A stretch of DNA of 64,000 bases from Acanthacorydalis orientalis (Eukaryota > Arthropoda > Insecta > Megaloptera > Corydalidae). Within the stretch, counting starts at the first letter, position 1; each line of letters opens with the position of its first letter. The DNA lies in contig CM068314.1 of assembly GCA_034766995.1 (NCBI GenBank), positions 41,890,808 to 41,954,807 of the forward strand. Reading direction: 5' to 3'. The translations under genes were made by a program, and so were the position numbers. The notes under the pieces were generated by a model. The model was not told the origin of the DNA and ran no database searches. It was given only the letters and a program-made list of their open reading frames with translations. Positions 1 through 12,365 of this stretch are shown piece after piece.

Positions 1-460
1 CGGTTATGAATCAAATTTGTGAGAGGGCACTGAACTGGAGAACTCTAGACATGAATATGGGGCTAAGTGCCAGTACAGCTAGATGTATTATAAGTAATAC
101 TCATTCAAATGTAAAAGGAAATGAGGGTCTATTATATTAAAATATATTTGCTAATTTCTTTTCAAATTGTTTCTTGCCTTGTGATAGTATAATACCAAAC
201 TTATGGGACCGCACTATACAATATTACAAAAAACGAACAATTACTTTGTTTTTCTTTTTATAATTTCTAATATTTTTATAAATTATTTATACCTGGGTGA
301 AATTTGGAAATAAAGTTTATATTTTTCCTTTAATTATATTTCCTTTTACACTCAGTGTGTATTAAGAGTTTAATTTCCAAATTAAAATTACATTATTATT
401 ATTTTATGCTTTGATTCATTCTTTTTTATGTAATTTCAATTTTTTTATAAAACATATTCA
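1..460. other. AT-rich sequence, no gene seen
   Basis: The first ~120 bases are slightly less AT-rich than what follows, but no frame of useful length or recognisable motif was found. The rest is AT-rich sequence leading into the first (TA)n tract. Confidence 0.6.
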
Positions 461-461
461 T

Positions 462-464
<3 letters not shown>

Positions 465-515
<51 letters not shown>
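465..515. repeat. (TA)n microsatellite
   Basis: An uninterrupted TA dinucleotide run of about 51 bases. Confidence 0.97.
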
Positions 516-519
<4 letters not shown>

Positions 520-646
520 TTTAAATCTTCAGACCCGGTTATTACGTCCCGGTGATCTTCGTCCTTTAAATTTTTTATTTTTACCTTCAAGTATCTAAAA
601 GATGCAAATTTACCTTATTTAACTGAACTAAGACCATTAGGCAATT

Positions 647-648
<2 letters not shown>

Positions 649-685
<37 letters not shown>
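649..685. repeat. (AT)n microsatellite
   Basis: A perfect AT run of about 37 bases. Confidence 0.97.
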
Positions 686-686
<1 letters not shown>

Positions 687-1436
687 CACGTTATTTATAA
701 TAAATTAAAGAAAATGATTTATTTTGTTTGTTTTTTTTAAACTTCCGGACCACAAAGTTTATCTTTCAAATAAATTATCACTTACTTCTCCATTGTTGAT
801 AATAACAACTTTTTTAAAGCAGTGAAACTTTTGTGTTAAAAAGTTGTCAATGACTGGAATATTAATTGCTGGTAGGTTTGAAATACATTTGAAAATATAT
901 ATTTTAAAAATATATATAAAACATATTGTAAGTACGTAATCTAATTTCAATCAAATAAATGGCTTAATTAGTTAGAAGAAAAAATAGTTTCATCTTTTTT
1001 ATTTAGATGTTCTCATTATTTTAAGCTTATGTCAATTTGTTTTATAATTTCCTTATAGAAACGAATTTTTCCTTACATAATTATGCATATAGCTACTAAT
1101 AGTTTTCTTTGTGAAATATGTCTGCAAATCTATAGATAATTGTATGTATTTTTTACAACTTTGTCTCATCCACTTGAAGCATTTTATTTTCAAATATTCT
1201 AAACATTACTCATTTATTGATTTTTTTTGTAGGAGTAACAATTTGTACTCTTGCAGTAACTTTTATAATTTTTTTATTTACATTACAAATGATTTATTAA
1301 AAAAATATATCAAAATAAAAGTAATTTTGTCTAATCCAGATGATAATTATTTTTTAATACTTTCTTAATAATATTTCTAGAAAAAGGAACGTTTTGTCTC
1401 TTTATTTTATCATTTCATTATGTAAGGATGAATATT

Positions 1437-1440
<4 letters not shown>

Positions 1441-1505
<65 letters not shown>
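1441..1505. repeat. (AT)n microsatellite, 65 bp
   Basis: One of the longest pure AT runs in the window, with no interruptions. Confidence 0.97.
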
Positions 1506-1507
<2 letters not shown>

Positions 1508-1589
1508 AAACGTACATTTTTTTCTAATTAATGTTTCCAAGAAAAAAAATCATCGACACAAACGTATGGACAGATAATTCGCCCTGAGT

Positions 1590-1840
1590 ATTTACTTCAG
1601 GCGTTGATTGATTTCAACCTTCGCCGAGCTAGCGGCGCTCCTATCGCACGCTTATCGATCGTCTATAGTCTTATCTCTGTCATATTCGATTGGTTAACGC
1701 TCACATACACGCACACATGCTCGCATCAGATGCGAAAAACAGCGGACTGTCTTGTCTTCCTTGCAGGCGCTGATGTATCCCGGGACCTGTCTCCAAGGAC
1801 CCATTATATTGAAAATTGTTCACAGCGTGAATGTTAGCTG
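1590..1840. other. GC-richer island with a 77-codon open frame
   Basis: This patch is clearly less AT-rich than its surroundings and contains several CpG steps. An ATG frame runs from 1604 to 1837 on the plus strand (77 codons). I do not recognise the product and see no domain or signal peptide. It could be an exon or promoter of a host gene, or an old element of another kind. The contrast in base composition is the only direct evidence. Confidence 0.35.
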
Positions 1841-2102
1841 CTCGGTTTCAGACTTTGTAAGGTGGATTTTAAGAAAATTAAGTACTTATGCGTCTGGTTT
1901 TTACTTCAAAATTTAGTCGTAATGTTATTCGTTTCCAGGTGTTCTATTGAAATGACTGCAATAAATCAACAATCTCCCCTGAAAATTCAAATAATTTTAT
2001 TTTCAGTATTGGAAAAAAACAAATTTTACATTTGAATTTATGAAATTTATTCAAGGCAAATATTCCTATCGTCATTTCAAATATATAACTATTACTTATT
2101 AC

Positions 2103-2103
<1 letters not shown>

Positions 2104-2145
<42 letters not shown>
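2104..2145. repeat. (TA)n microsatellite
   Basis: A pure TA run of about 42 bases. Confidence 0.97.
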
Positions 2146-2146
<1 letters not shown>

Positions 2147-2747
2147 CTAAATTATAACCTTTTATAATAAGAAGAAAAAAAATTTTATCATAACAAAAAT
2201 ACTCATTATATACAGAAAAATATCTTAAAAGAAAAATCTTAAAAGTTATAGGAACATCTTTTATCTTTATTCTTTTTTGACAACATCTTAATATGTTACA
2301 CAATACGTCCCAAATTTATTCTTAAGGGATTTTTTTACCAGTTTGTTTGCCCACGTGATCGATGCTGCTCATGGTTATTGGGATCATCCATTGTTTTTGA
2401 TTTTATGAACCTTGTTAATCAACTGAAAACATTTTGTATAATGTTAAAATTTAGGAAAATCACTAGCCACTCAATGTGAATGATGTTTTCATTAAAAACT
2501 GTGAATTCATTTATCTTTTCATATGAGGATCAGCGTTTTTTTTATCAATAAAAAAATAATTATAAAAGGCATTAGATATTTGATCGAGTATTTATATTTT
2601 AGAATAAATGATAATTACTCTTGTAAAATGTTGACAAATAAATTATTTCTAAAGAATCTTCATCCAGTAATGAACATTACGGAAAATAGAACATTTAGTT
2701 AACAAGAAAATCAGGCAAGAAAGTATATATAACTGAGTTAACGAATT

Positions 2748-2807
<60 letters not shown>

Positions 2808-2809
2808 TA
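2748..2809. repeat. (TA)n tract abutting a LINE 3' end
   Basis: A TA run with one G interruption. It lies directly beyond the 3' end of the minus-strand LINE remnant at 2810-3140, where a simple-repeat tail of the retrotransposon would be expected. Confidence 0.9.
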
Positions 2810-3140
2810 ATTTCGGTTTATGACGTTCTACGACGTCTTCCGATATCCATTTTCTATTGTCGTCTGTCATTACATTGATCTTCTTTTAGATCCCTTTCTC
2901 TCATTTCTTCTCGAATTCCTTCTGACCAACTTCTTCTTGGTCTTCCCTGTTTTTTTCTACCTTGGGCGTTCCATAAGAGCACTTGTTTTGGAAGTCTCTC
3001 TTTTTGCATCCGTCGAACATGCCCATACCATCTCAATTGATTAGTTCGAATGTCTTCCACTATGGTGGTGTCAACATTCATGATTTATCTAATTTTCTCA
3101 TTCCTAATTCGTTCTTTTCTTGATCTTCCATTAACGAATT
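2810..3140 (-). pseudogene. Non-LTR retrotransposon (LINE) reverse transcriptase, C-terminal tail
   Basis: On the minus strand, 3081 down to 2854 encodes the conserved region that follows the reverse transcriptase domain in many insect LINEs. The block LRWYGHVRRM is followed by an Arg/Gly/Pro-rich GRPRRSW segment. The same protein continues upstream in another frame (ERIRNEKI... at about 3120-3085) and downstream in another frame (RKWISEDVVER at 2870-2815), so at least two frameshifts are present. This is the 3' end of a 5'-truncated, inactive copy; the catalytic reverse transcriptase and endonuclease are absent. The family is RTE- or Jockey-like, but I cannot place the clade from this tail. 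Confidence 0.85.
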
Positions 3141-3501
3141 TAATAAAATAATATAAGACAAATGATTAAATCCATTTTTTCAAAATTCAATTAAAAAATA
3201 TTAGTCTGCTATTATTCTTCATTAACTTCTAACTTTAAAGAATGGAATTCATGTTGCTTTAAATTCTATTAAAGGTTTAAAAAGTGTATATACTTTTGCT
3301 TCATTGAATTAAATACCATATTATCTATCAAAATGACTATTTGTTTTTATAATAATCTGAGAAGTATATACTGAGAAGTAACATAACTTAAATACTTTTG
3401 TTACCAGTAATACAAGGAAAAATAAAATAATAGTAGAAGCAGTTCATTTATGTACACAATAAAATATTCATTATAAAATTTTACATACACTAAAACATGA
3501 A

Positions 3502-3506
<5 letters not shown>

Positions 3507-3542
<36 letters not shown>
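3507..3542. repeat. (AT)n microsatellite
   Basis: A pure AT run. A second, shorter run lies at 3680-3707. Confidence 0.95.
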
Positions 3543-3546
<4 letters not shown>

Positions 3547-3672
3547 GTATTGTTTGTTCATAACTAGCAACCATGTGAAAATCGAAGTGGAATGAAGGGA
3601 TGCGGTAAAGCTATACGTCGATTTTATTCATAATTAGCATGCATGATATGAAATGAAGACGAGATATGGAAA

Positions 3673-3709
<37 letters not shown>

Positions 3710-4241
3710 TGTCTTAATTATTAATACGTAACTACTGAAGTGTACTGAAAGCATATAATTTCCAGGAAACATATAATTGTAATGTAGTTCTTTGGAGCAA
3801 TTGTATAACTGGTAAACAAGATTAATTTAGGTTCAAATTCTCATTAAATTAGTTCCATTTTTTTCAAGGTGAAGTAAATATACGCAGTAATTTAGTCATG
3901 AAAAGTAAATACTTGTACATTAATTCAGTAGATATTAAAAATTGACAAGTTTTTACATCTACAAGACACATGGGTCATTTGATAAGTTTGGTAAAAAAAA
4001 GAAATACATTAAAAATATTGATTTACAGAGTTTTTATGTCAGTTTTAGATTTAAGAAAATTAGAAGACTTATTTTATTATAAAAAATATATTTCTGTATG
4101 GTATACACTAGAAACAATATAAAAATCAATCAGTAATATCCGTTTTTGAAAGTTTACGTCCGAAATGAAATTGTTTCCGCATAAACGAAAAATTTTGATA
4201 ATTGATAGCTCAATAAAATTCCTACTTTTTGTATATATTAA

Positions 4242-4275
4242 TATACATATACATATATATATATATATATACATA

Positions 4276-4320
<45 letters not shown>
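4242..4320. repeat. Compound (TA)n tract within repeat copy 1
   Basis: TA run with a few C and G interruptions, ending in a short CA stretch. The second copy of the repeat has its own tract at the equivalent place (21355-21399). Confidence 0.95.
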
Positions 4321-4321
<1 letters not shown>

Positions 4322-4871
4322 GAAACATACATATATAACTAGAATTACATTGACTGAAAAAGAAATAAATTAAATGAAAAATGCTACTGAAAAGATTTAT
4401 GGACATTAATTATTTGTTCAATTTGAACTGTAATGTATTAAAATAAAAAATTAAAAAGCAATTCATGGATTAAAAAATAAATGTTTGTTCCAGCTTTTAT
4501 TAGTTCATGTAGCTGGACAATTTATTTTTTGTTTTAATATCCGAACTAATTGTATTTTTTTATACATGTTTTTTTAAAACAAAATGGTACTTATTTTATA
4601 TTTTTGTGTTTAGTTATTGAAATATACAGTATCTTTTGTATTGTGAAACTACAAAAAAGATACAAAATAGCAAGATAACACAATGGATTTGATACAGGAA
4701 TCACACATTTTGTTTACATGAAGTTATTTTAATTCACAATTATTTTCTTCTCTCTGTCTCTATGTTCATTAATACATATAATAGACTCAAAATCGATAAA
4801 AGGCAACTGATAACATTACATATAATTATTGTCTTGTATATTTTATCAGAAAGTACCTGAAATAATAAATT

Positions 4872-4873
<2 letters not shown>

Positions 4874-4907
<34 letters not shown>

Positions 4908-4953
4908 GTGTGTGTGTATGTATATATATGTATATATATATATATATATATGT
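4874..4953. repeat. Compound (TA)n/(TG)n tract within repeat copy 1
   Basis: Two TA runs separated by a short TG run. The equivalent position in the second repeat copy has a short TA run at 21975-21992. Confidence 0.95.
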
Positions 4954-5276
4954 AATTGTTTATTAATCATTTATAATTATTTTTCATCAAATTAAAATTA
5001 TTTATTAGTTTCATACTTATAAACAACATAAGATACTTTTAAACAATATTATATAAGAATGATATCCAATAACGCATTGAATTTTTTTAAATACACATAT
5101 TTCTATATTTATTCTCCTATGGGATAACAATAATATATTTATGAGGGATAGTTGAAGAATTTGGATAGAAGCTTATATTTCTTGAATGGTTTGAGATATT
5201 GGCATGAAATACATGAGACGTTGGATATGTATAGTAAAAGATCAAGTTAAACACTGTTTTGAGAAAAAAATCAATT

Positions 5277-5840
5277 TTATTTCTCAACATAATCTCCATT
5301 TAGGACTATACACTTGGTTTAGCGAGTCTTCAAAATACGCATTAACGGCGACAATGGTATCCTCTTTCGACGAGAATTTCTTCTCACTGAGACAAATTTT
5401 CAAGTTTGAAAAGAGGAACGAGTCGCACGGGGCAAAGTCTGAAGAATAGGGTGGATGAGGAATCAATTCGAAGCTTAATTCGTTCAATTTTGCATTTCGA
5501 TGGTCGATTTGTGGGACGTCGTGTTGTCCTGATAAAAAAGCACTTTTTATGCACCAATTTTGGCCATTATTATTTCAGTTCTTCTTTCAAACGGTCAGAT
5601 AATGGTGCAGAATAGGCTCCTGTTATTGTTTTTCCCTTCGTTAAGTAGTCGATCGGGATGATTCCTTTTTCTCAAATCCCAAAAAACAGTGACCATCACC
5701 TTCTCGGCCGACAAAACGGTCTTCGCCTTCTTCGGCGCATTTTCACCAGTCATAGTCCACTGCTTTGACTGCTGCTTCGACTCAGGTGTGTAGTGGTGGA
5801 TCCGTGTTTCATCCATGTTGACGAATCGATACAAAAAAGC
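5277..5840 (-). pseudogene. Mariner transposase, catalytic part, broken
   Basis: The minus strand from about 5834 encodes the catalytic block MDETRIHHYTPESK, with the first Asp of the DD34D triad, then KVMVTVFWD near 5700. After a gap and a frameshift, 5487-5284 encodes IPHPPYSSDFAPCDSFLF, which carries the family's conserved HPPYSPDLAPSD block. A further frame change leads to NGDYVEK and a TAA stop at 5277-5279. These motifs identify a mariner of the irritans group that would normally cut and paste DNA at TA dinucleotides. The first ~130 residues, including the DNA-binding domain, are missing, and several frameshifts are present, so it is inactive. Confidence 0.9.
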
Positions 5841-6039
5841 CTGCTCGTTTTTTCAGTTTTTGAGGAAATTGCTATAATGCTTCAAACATCTGTAGATCGT
5901 GAACAACATTTCGCTTCTGGCTGAAATTTTGCATATGGTAGTTTGGAAAGTGACACTTGATAACCTTGAAGTTACCAAATTAATGGTGACGTCGTATTAT
6001 AGAAATTTACCAAACCTATCAAATGACCCTCGTATTACA

Positions 6040-8590
6040 ATAAATTATAATACATGAAATATTTCCTTGTCCAATTGAGAAAATCGTAGAATTTTTTGTC
6101 ATTATTTTTTCATTTGAAAAATGTTTGTTTTATGTAATTTAATATAAAATGACATTCAGTACTAAATTTGTTTTTTTGTGATATTAATATTTTTACATTT
6201 TATTAATATAGAAACTTTAATAATTTGTAATCATAATTCATATTTGATGGAAAAGCATATATCGAAGTTTATTTACTTTTTCATTTATGGGTTAATGTCA
6301 GATTTATATATAAAAAAGATCTTTCTTAGTAATTCAGTAACTAATTTTGTACAAAACGGTTTTTATTTGTACGAGTTATATTCTTTTTGATACTAACTTC
6401 ACGCTTACAAAAGAATTTTTCACTTCTTTACAGAATTCATAAAATTTTTCTATTTTAAAAATGTTTAATAATTGAATATTGAAAATTTCTAATCCTTGTT
6501 TATAAGAATTATTTGGATGACAATTTTATCATAGAAATGTCTTTTTTGCACACCTTAATACTCTGAGGATGATGACGTGGCCATCCAAATTCTCATAAGT
6601 AATTATAATAAATGATCAATAATCAATTATTAAATATTTTTGCTGTTTGTAGGGTATTGAATTTTATATGTGACAATCAATTATTTTATCTTCTATAATT
6701 TCTTAGTTCCTACAAAAATATATTATAATTAAACAGAATAAGAGATGTTTTCTGTTTTAATATTAACTATTTTTTTGATCTGTTAATATTAAATTGTAGA
6801 ATGTAGAGAAACTTTTTCTATACTTTGTATAATCATTTATATATAATAAAAATCGAACATTTTCTCAAAGTAAATTGAACATAACACGTAGTTTAAAAAA
6901 AGTTTACTTTCAAAAAAAACTCTGACAGTGATTATAATAGATATGAAATAATTAAATATTGATTCATTATTGAAGACATTTACTGTTTAATTAATTCTTA
7001 ACTATTAATTTAACACCATACTTATTCATGTTAGCAATAAATCGTTCGAATAGAAATATTATTTCTGTAAAATGTCTTTTACATTTCGTCTTTCTTAAAA
7101 TAATGACAGAATGAATTATTAAGTGACTTGACTAACTGAAAACAAAGTACATTTCCAGTTATTATTAATATTTCGTAAACAATTATTTAATAATGTGTTT
7201 TTTATATAACAAATATTAATATACTGTTAAAACTTTGAATCATTTCAATAAAGTACTGAAAACTAATTTCGAAGAAATGTCTTTTTCATATCTATTATTA
7301 ACACTTTAATTAAACTTTCCTTCACATTTTCTTTTATATTCAATTTTTAGATGTCGAAAATTAAATCTTTTTAATTATTTACATTGTAACTTGTTTTAAT
7401 TAAAAATTATTTGTATTTGTCTTTTTTTTACGATATACGGCGAGTCCAATGAAAATATATGCTTAATTTCTGATAGCGATTCATTTGTATTGTCGAAATA
7501 AGGATCGATATCTCAATTATAACTAAACTGTTTGATTCGGAATTTTTTAAGTTCTAATCTTTGCTTTTGTATTATATTGATGACTCATGTTATTGATTTT
7601 TAAGTACAGCTTGAAGATGTGTGTCGATTTATGTACATGAAAATGGTGGTTTAAAAGTAATACTAGTAAGCGTTGTGTTAATTTAGAATTAAAAATGACA
7701 CAAAACGTTTTTTGAAAAAACTTAATAACATATTCATGTGGTATATCTATAATTTACACACCCTTTTTATCTAATTCTAACATTCTGTTCTAAGTAAAAA
7801 ATGTTAAATATGAAGGAAAATTAGGAATTAAAAATGTAAATGTTTCATAAAAATGTAAATTTGTTCTACACTATGTGATTTTTCCATTTTTTAATATGAT
7901 CTTCTTCAACTTAATCACATATTGTATACAGCTTAAGAGTTTTGATATTGTAAAAGAAAGATCTTAGGCTTGTAAGTAGTTATGTATTGATATAATGATA
8001 TAATCATTCGAAGATAATTTTTATTGCCATACTGTTAGTTTTTAGAGATCACAAAATTATAATCACTCTACGAGATCAAGACACTTGAGTGAAAGCTCCA
8101 ATAGCTCAAATTTTATTTATTAAATACACTTACTCGTTTTGATAGCCATATGTGAATAGATGTTCTCCCAGTGAAAAATCATGTACTTTCACGTTTAATC
8201 ATTTAATTGTTTTGTCTTTAAGAGAAAATGATTCTTTCAGATCTTAAACTAGAGATAATTATCTTTTCAATTACATATGTTTCCATTGTAACTTCACCTT
8301 TTTTGAGATCATTCGAAACATTAATAAATATTATTCGAAAATATTGAATTATCACATTCTTGGTGATTCAATATTTACTGTTATCATATTATTGCTCCAT
8401 TCAATATATAACCTAATTCGATCACATTGTACAAATACATTTTTTGTTGTTCAAGGTGGACATTATTAGATACATTTTAAAGGGATAATAAATATGATAG
8501 AATAAAACAATAGCGATTCTGTTACTTGTATCAGTTGTGGGTTTTAGAACGTATTTTATGGAAATGTAATTATTGTTGCAACTCATCTGT
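6040..8590. other. AT-rich sequence, no gene seen
   Basis: About 2.5 kb with only short open frames and no transposase, RNA gene or long tandem repeat that I recognise. Confidence 0.6.
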
Positions 8591-8591
8591 G

Positions 8592-8593
<2 letters not shown>

Positions 8594-8649
<56 letters not shown>
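8594..8649. repeat. (TA)n followed by (GA)n
   Basis: A TA run of about 40 bases passes directly into a short GA run at 8636-8649. Confidence 0.95.
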
Positions 8650-8999
8650 TAGTGAGTATTACCATCAATAATACTCTGTGAAAATGAGTTTTAAAGATTT
8701 TATCGATCATTAGTAATTATATTGATCCATTTCAACTTGAGTCAATGTAACCACTAATATTATATACAAATGGTCCCAAAAATGTAAACACATTTTAACA
8801 TTCTATAACCTTTCAATTTTCTTTCTTTTTAGGTAAAACCGATTTATAATAATTACTGACTTTAGACTAAAGTTCGAAAAAAGAAAAATGAGTTTTGAAG
8901 TGCTATAGGAAGTGTAAGAACGTAATTGAAGTGCAAATATAGTTTAGAAAGTGTAATTTAAATTAAACGGTTTAACTAATCGCCACAATTGCAGCTACT

Positions 9000-9450
9000 A
9001 GGCATCTAAGAATCCGGATGTTAAGGAGGAACAAAATGTTAATTTACCAGGAGTGACAATGTGGTGTGGATTGTCAGCAAGGGGTTTAATTTGATCATTC
9101 TAGAATTGGTCACACTACGCATTCGTGAGATGTTTCGCGATGAGGAGGGCTTTTATTTCTAACAAGATAGTGCATCCTCCCCTTTGCCGTCATGATGTAA
9201 GGGCCTATCTTCATGAAAATTTGCTGAACAGATGAATTGTACGTAGAGGTAGCATTGAATATCTCCGTGTTCCTCAATCTTCGCACCAATGGACTTCTTT
9301 TATACACAAACCCGGCAACAGATAATGAACTGAGAGCAGCCATTGAAAGAAAATGCTCCCAAATAACAAACCATTCATTCTGTTTACGATTCCATTACTC
9401 CTCATTATCAGTAGTGCCAGGACCAGAACGGTCATCAAATCCTATGTCTG
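9000..9450 (+). pseudogene. Tc1/mariner-superfamily transposase, C-terminal half, broken
   Basis: Plus-strand frames spell in order the conserved blocks of an insect IS630/Tc1-type transposase: [14 protein letters not shown] (about 9049-9090), FRDEEGFYF followed by a degenerate QQDSA (about 9130-9170), ATDNELRAAIERKCSQI (about 9319-9369) and a final CQDQNGHQ (about 9417-9440). The blocks lie in at least three frames, so several small indels have accumulated. The N-terminal DNA-binding region was not found upstream. It belongs to the same broad group as the fragments at 18,710-19,225 and 57,130-58,060, but the three are not close copies. It is inactive. Confidence 0.8.
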
Positions 9451-9527
9451 TCTTCTTTAATTTATTAAATTTACAATCATTCAAAGTGTGTTTACACTGT
9501 CTTAAGATGTCTATATACTTATATGTG

Positions 9528-9559
<32 letters not shown>

Positions 9560-10086
9560 TAGGGTATTTTCTCCTTGATTATTTTTCTTAATTTATGGTT
9601 ATTCGTTGCAAGAAAAGTGCAATTTATAATTCTCTTAATTTAAACAATCTAGTGCTTTCAATCACTTTTCTAATATAATAATTCTACTTGATCATTGGTA
9701 TCATTTTAGAATCCTTTATATTTATTGTTTTTAATCTATGACATTTATTTTTCATTTGTTTTATCTTCTGGTAGTATCCACAAATGAATTGTATTTTAAA
9801 CTGTACTCATTTTATAATATTTATATTTACTGTTTGTTTTATTACTCTCTGTCTCTCTCTATATATATTTATTCATTTTTTCGATTCTTAACATAAATCT
9901 TTACAATTTTGTTCGTCATCTGAGTTTGTAGAATTATTTTGTCGTTTAAAATAACATTTCACTCGGATAAGTAGATATGTAGAATGTTGTAAATTGAACA
10001 TTTATCTTCAAACAAGTGGAATTTTTGATTTAATTATTACTGTATTTCGTTCAAATAAGTTCCACTTCATTTTACTATTTGGTGGC

Positions 10087-10250
<164 letters not shown>

Positions 10251-10259
10251 AAAATATTT

Positions 10260-10960
10260 TTTTTAATATCTAAATCTGAATCTGATTTTGAGTTATGGCC
10301 TATTTATTAATTCATATAATATTAAAAGTTATGATTTTTAAATTATACTGGCAATTTAAATTTGATATTTATGTGAATTATACTTTCAGAATTGAATTGT
10401 TACACTTGATTGTTTATGCAATTCAAACCTATCGTATGAAATAACTATAAAATACATATAATGGCCATAATTTGCAAAGTGTTTTTATAATTCAAATTCT
10501 CTATACTACAAATCTTAATTATAAAAAAAAGAAATTAAAGTTTATAATAAAATAAGCAATAAAAATCTATAATGGAATAAATTAAACTAAATTGCTTTTC
10601 AATCAAATTCCCTTTTCGAGTATTGTGCCGTACTATATAAGTATAATTGTTTAACACAAAATTTTAATTTATTTCAACAATATTTATCAAAGAATTTTAT
10701 TTCTCCTATGATTTTTTTTATTTCATCATAAAATTTAGATAACTTGATGACACATTTTATATTTTTTATGTTATGGAGTATAAAAATAAAATTGATAATA
10801 ATCTTGGCATCCTTCTGTTAATGTAGGTCATTCTTAAGTTTTTAAGAGAGAAATATAAAAAAAGAAATATAAAAATTGAAAAAAGAGCAAACTAAAATAT
10901 AAATATTTTATATTTGAAAATACAACTTATTGTTTCGAGTATTCACATATTGGCTGCAAT
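10260..10960. other. AT-rich sequence, no gene seen
   Basis: No supported feature between the array at 10,090 and the region around 10,980. The 114-codon frame at 10,979-11,323 runs through a (TA)n tract and has no recognisable content. Confidence 0.55.
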
Positions 10961-11143
10961 CACTTAACCGTATAGGGTATGTCATGCGTGAAAACAACCG
11001 TCTACAAATCATTCATCGATTCGAAAATATTCAGAGTGAAAAAACCACATTTTATACTTGTTGATATATTTTCGACATACATCAGAGCATCATTCTATAT
11101 ATGCAGAAAAAAAGATTTGGTTTCAATATTTGTGACACATATT

Positions 11144-11157
<14 letters not shown>

Positions 11158-11209
<52 letters not shown>
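11158..11209. repeat. (TA)n microsatellite
   Basis: A pure TA run of about 52 bases. A further run lies at 11,340-11,373. Confidence 0.97.
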
Positions 11210-11212
<3 letters not shown>

Positions 11213-11334
11213 CACATATACACATACATTTATTTGAAATATGTAGTTTTACACCGCTGTTGTTTCAAGATAAGTAAAATTGTTTTGAAAAATGATAGAA
11301 AAATCCTATATAAGGAAATATGATACTATGAATA

Positions 11335-11376
<42 letters not shown>

Positions 11377-11564
11377 GATACATATACATATTAAAAATAA
11401 TCTTTCTCTTGGGATTAAAGAAAAAGAACATTTATAATATAAAATATGATTTATTTTTACAGATATCTGAACAATGCTGTATACTAATAACTTGTACATG
11501 ATTTGGAGAGTTTACATTTTATTCGCTTAATAAGAAAGTAATTTTTTTTATATACATAGCATAC

Positions 11565-11570
11565 ACACAA

Positions 11571-11621
<51 letters not shown>
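11565..11621. repeat. (CA)n followed by (TA)n
   Basis: A short CA run with imperfections passes into a TA run of about 38 bases. Confidence 0.95.
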
Positions 11622-11623
<2 letters not shown>

Positions 11624-12365
11624 TATTATGAGTTTGATTTTAAAAAAATCGACATTTCTTAATTTCTGTTGCATTAATAATCCTATGAATTAAAATATTT
11701 GCATACTTTATTTAGGATATCTACGAATATTATGAAACACTTAATAACTTGCCAGTTTTAGTTTTATATCAAATTAAAAGTTTTTTTTGTGTATAATCTA
11801 AAAATATTCAATAAAAAAATAACACTTTTTAAAAAGGCAGATTTTAGTATAAGACAAGTAATTCTTGCGTATTTTTATTGTTTTGTTAAATATATATTCT
11901 AAAAACATTTTTAGATAGACGAAAGTTCAAAAATAAGTATATAAAGAGAAAAATAATAATAATGTTTATTTCTCTTATTATCTATTACTGGTTTTTAATT
12001 CATTACACTATTTGCATGATACACTAGGTTAATCTGGATATAATTTGAGAACATTTATATGGCGTTTATTGAAAAAATTATTGAAAAAAAATTATCTATA
12101 TTATGTTGTTTAATTAAATTATATATTATGGAAGAAATATTCAACACTTCGATAATAAGACTTTCTTAATTTCAATAATGTATACAGTGTAATATATCAT
12201 AATAATACTTATAATTGTTGATTTTAGGGCCATTTATTTATTATACATAAAATGGAATCCTTTTACAAAATGCCACTTGGATGAAAATAGTATTTAGTTA
12301 TTTAATGAGGATACCCTATAAGATTTTAACAAAATAACTGTTTTTGTTATGTAAACTTACATAAC

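Larger units (their letters stand above)
4010..5205. repeat. Dispersed ~1.2 kb repeat, copy 1
   Basis: This segment aligns over its whole length with 21,100-22,260 in the same orientation. Shared blocks include GATAGCTCAATAAAATTCCT near 4205 and 21324, and the right end around AGATATTGG. Both copies carry (TA)n tracts at equivalent positions (4242-4320 and 4874-4953 here). No coding sequence or clear terminal inverted repeat is seen. It sits inside a mariner and is flanked by a 9-bp direct repeat, which suggests it inserted as a mobile element of unknown class. Confidence 0.8.
3968..6037 (-). mobile_element. Mariner element (irritans-like), interrupted by a nested repeat
   Basis: Inverted ends at about 3968-3993 and 6007-6035 share the core GGGTCATTTGATARGTTTGG. 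Between them on the minus strand lies a broken mariner transposase (5277-5840). A ~1.2 kb unrelated repeat sits just inside the left end, bounded by the direct repeat GAAATACAT at 4001-4009 and 5206-5214. Without that insert the mariner would be only ~860 bp, shorter than a typical 1.3 kb mariner, and the N-terminal third of the transposase is missing. The element is non-autonomous and old. A second copy of the same family starts at the right edge of the window. Confidence 0.85.

Noticed and set aside
186..212. CCAAACTTATGGGACCGC, resembling a Tc1/mariner end
   Set aside because: No partner inverted repeat and no transposase sequence nearby.
9110..9343. Minus-strand open frame of 77 codons
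   Set aside because: Antisense shadow of the plus-strand transposase remnant at 9,000-9,450.
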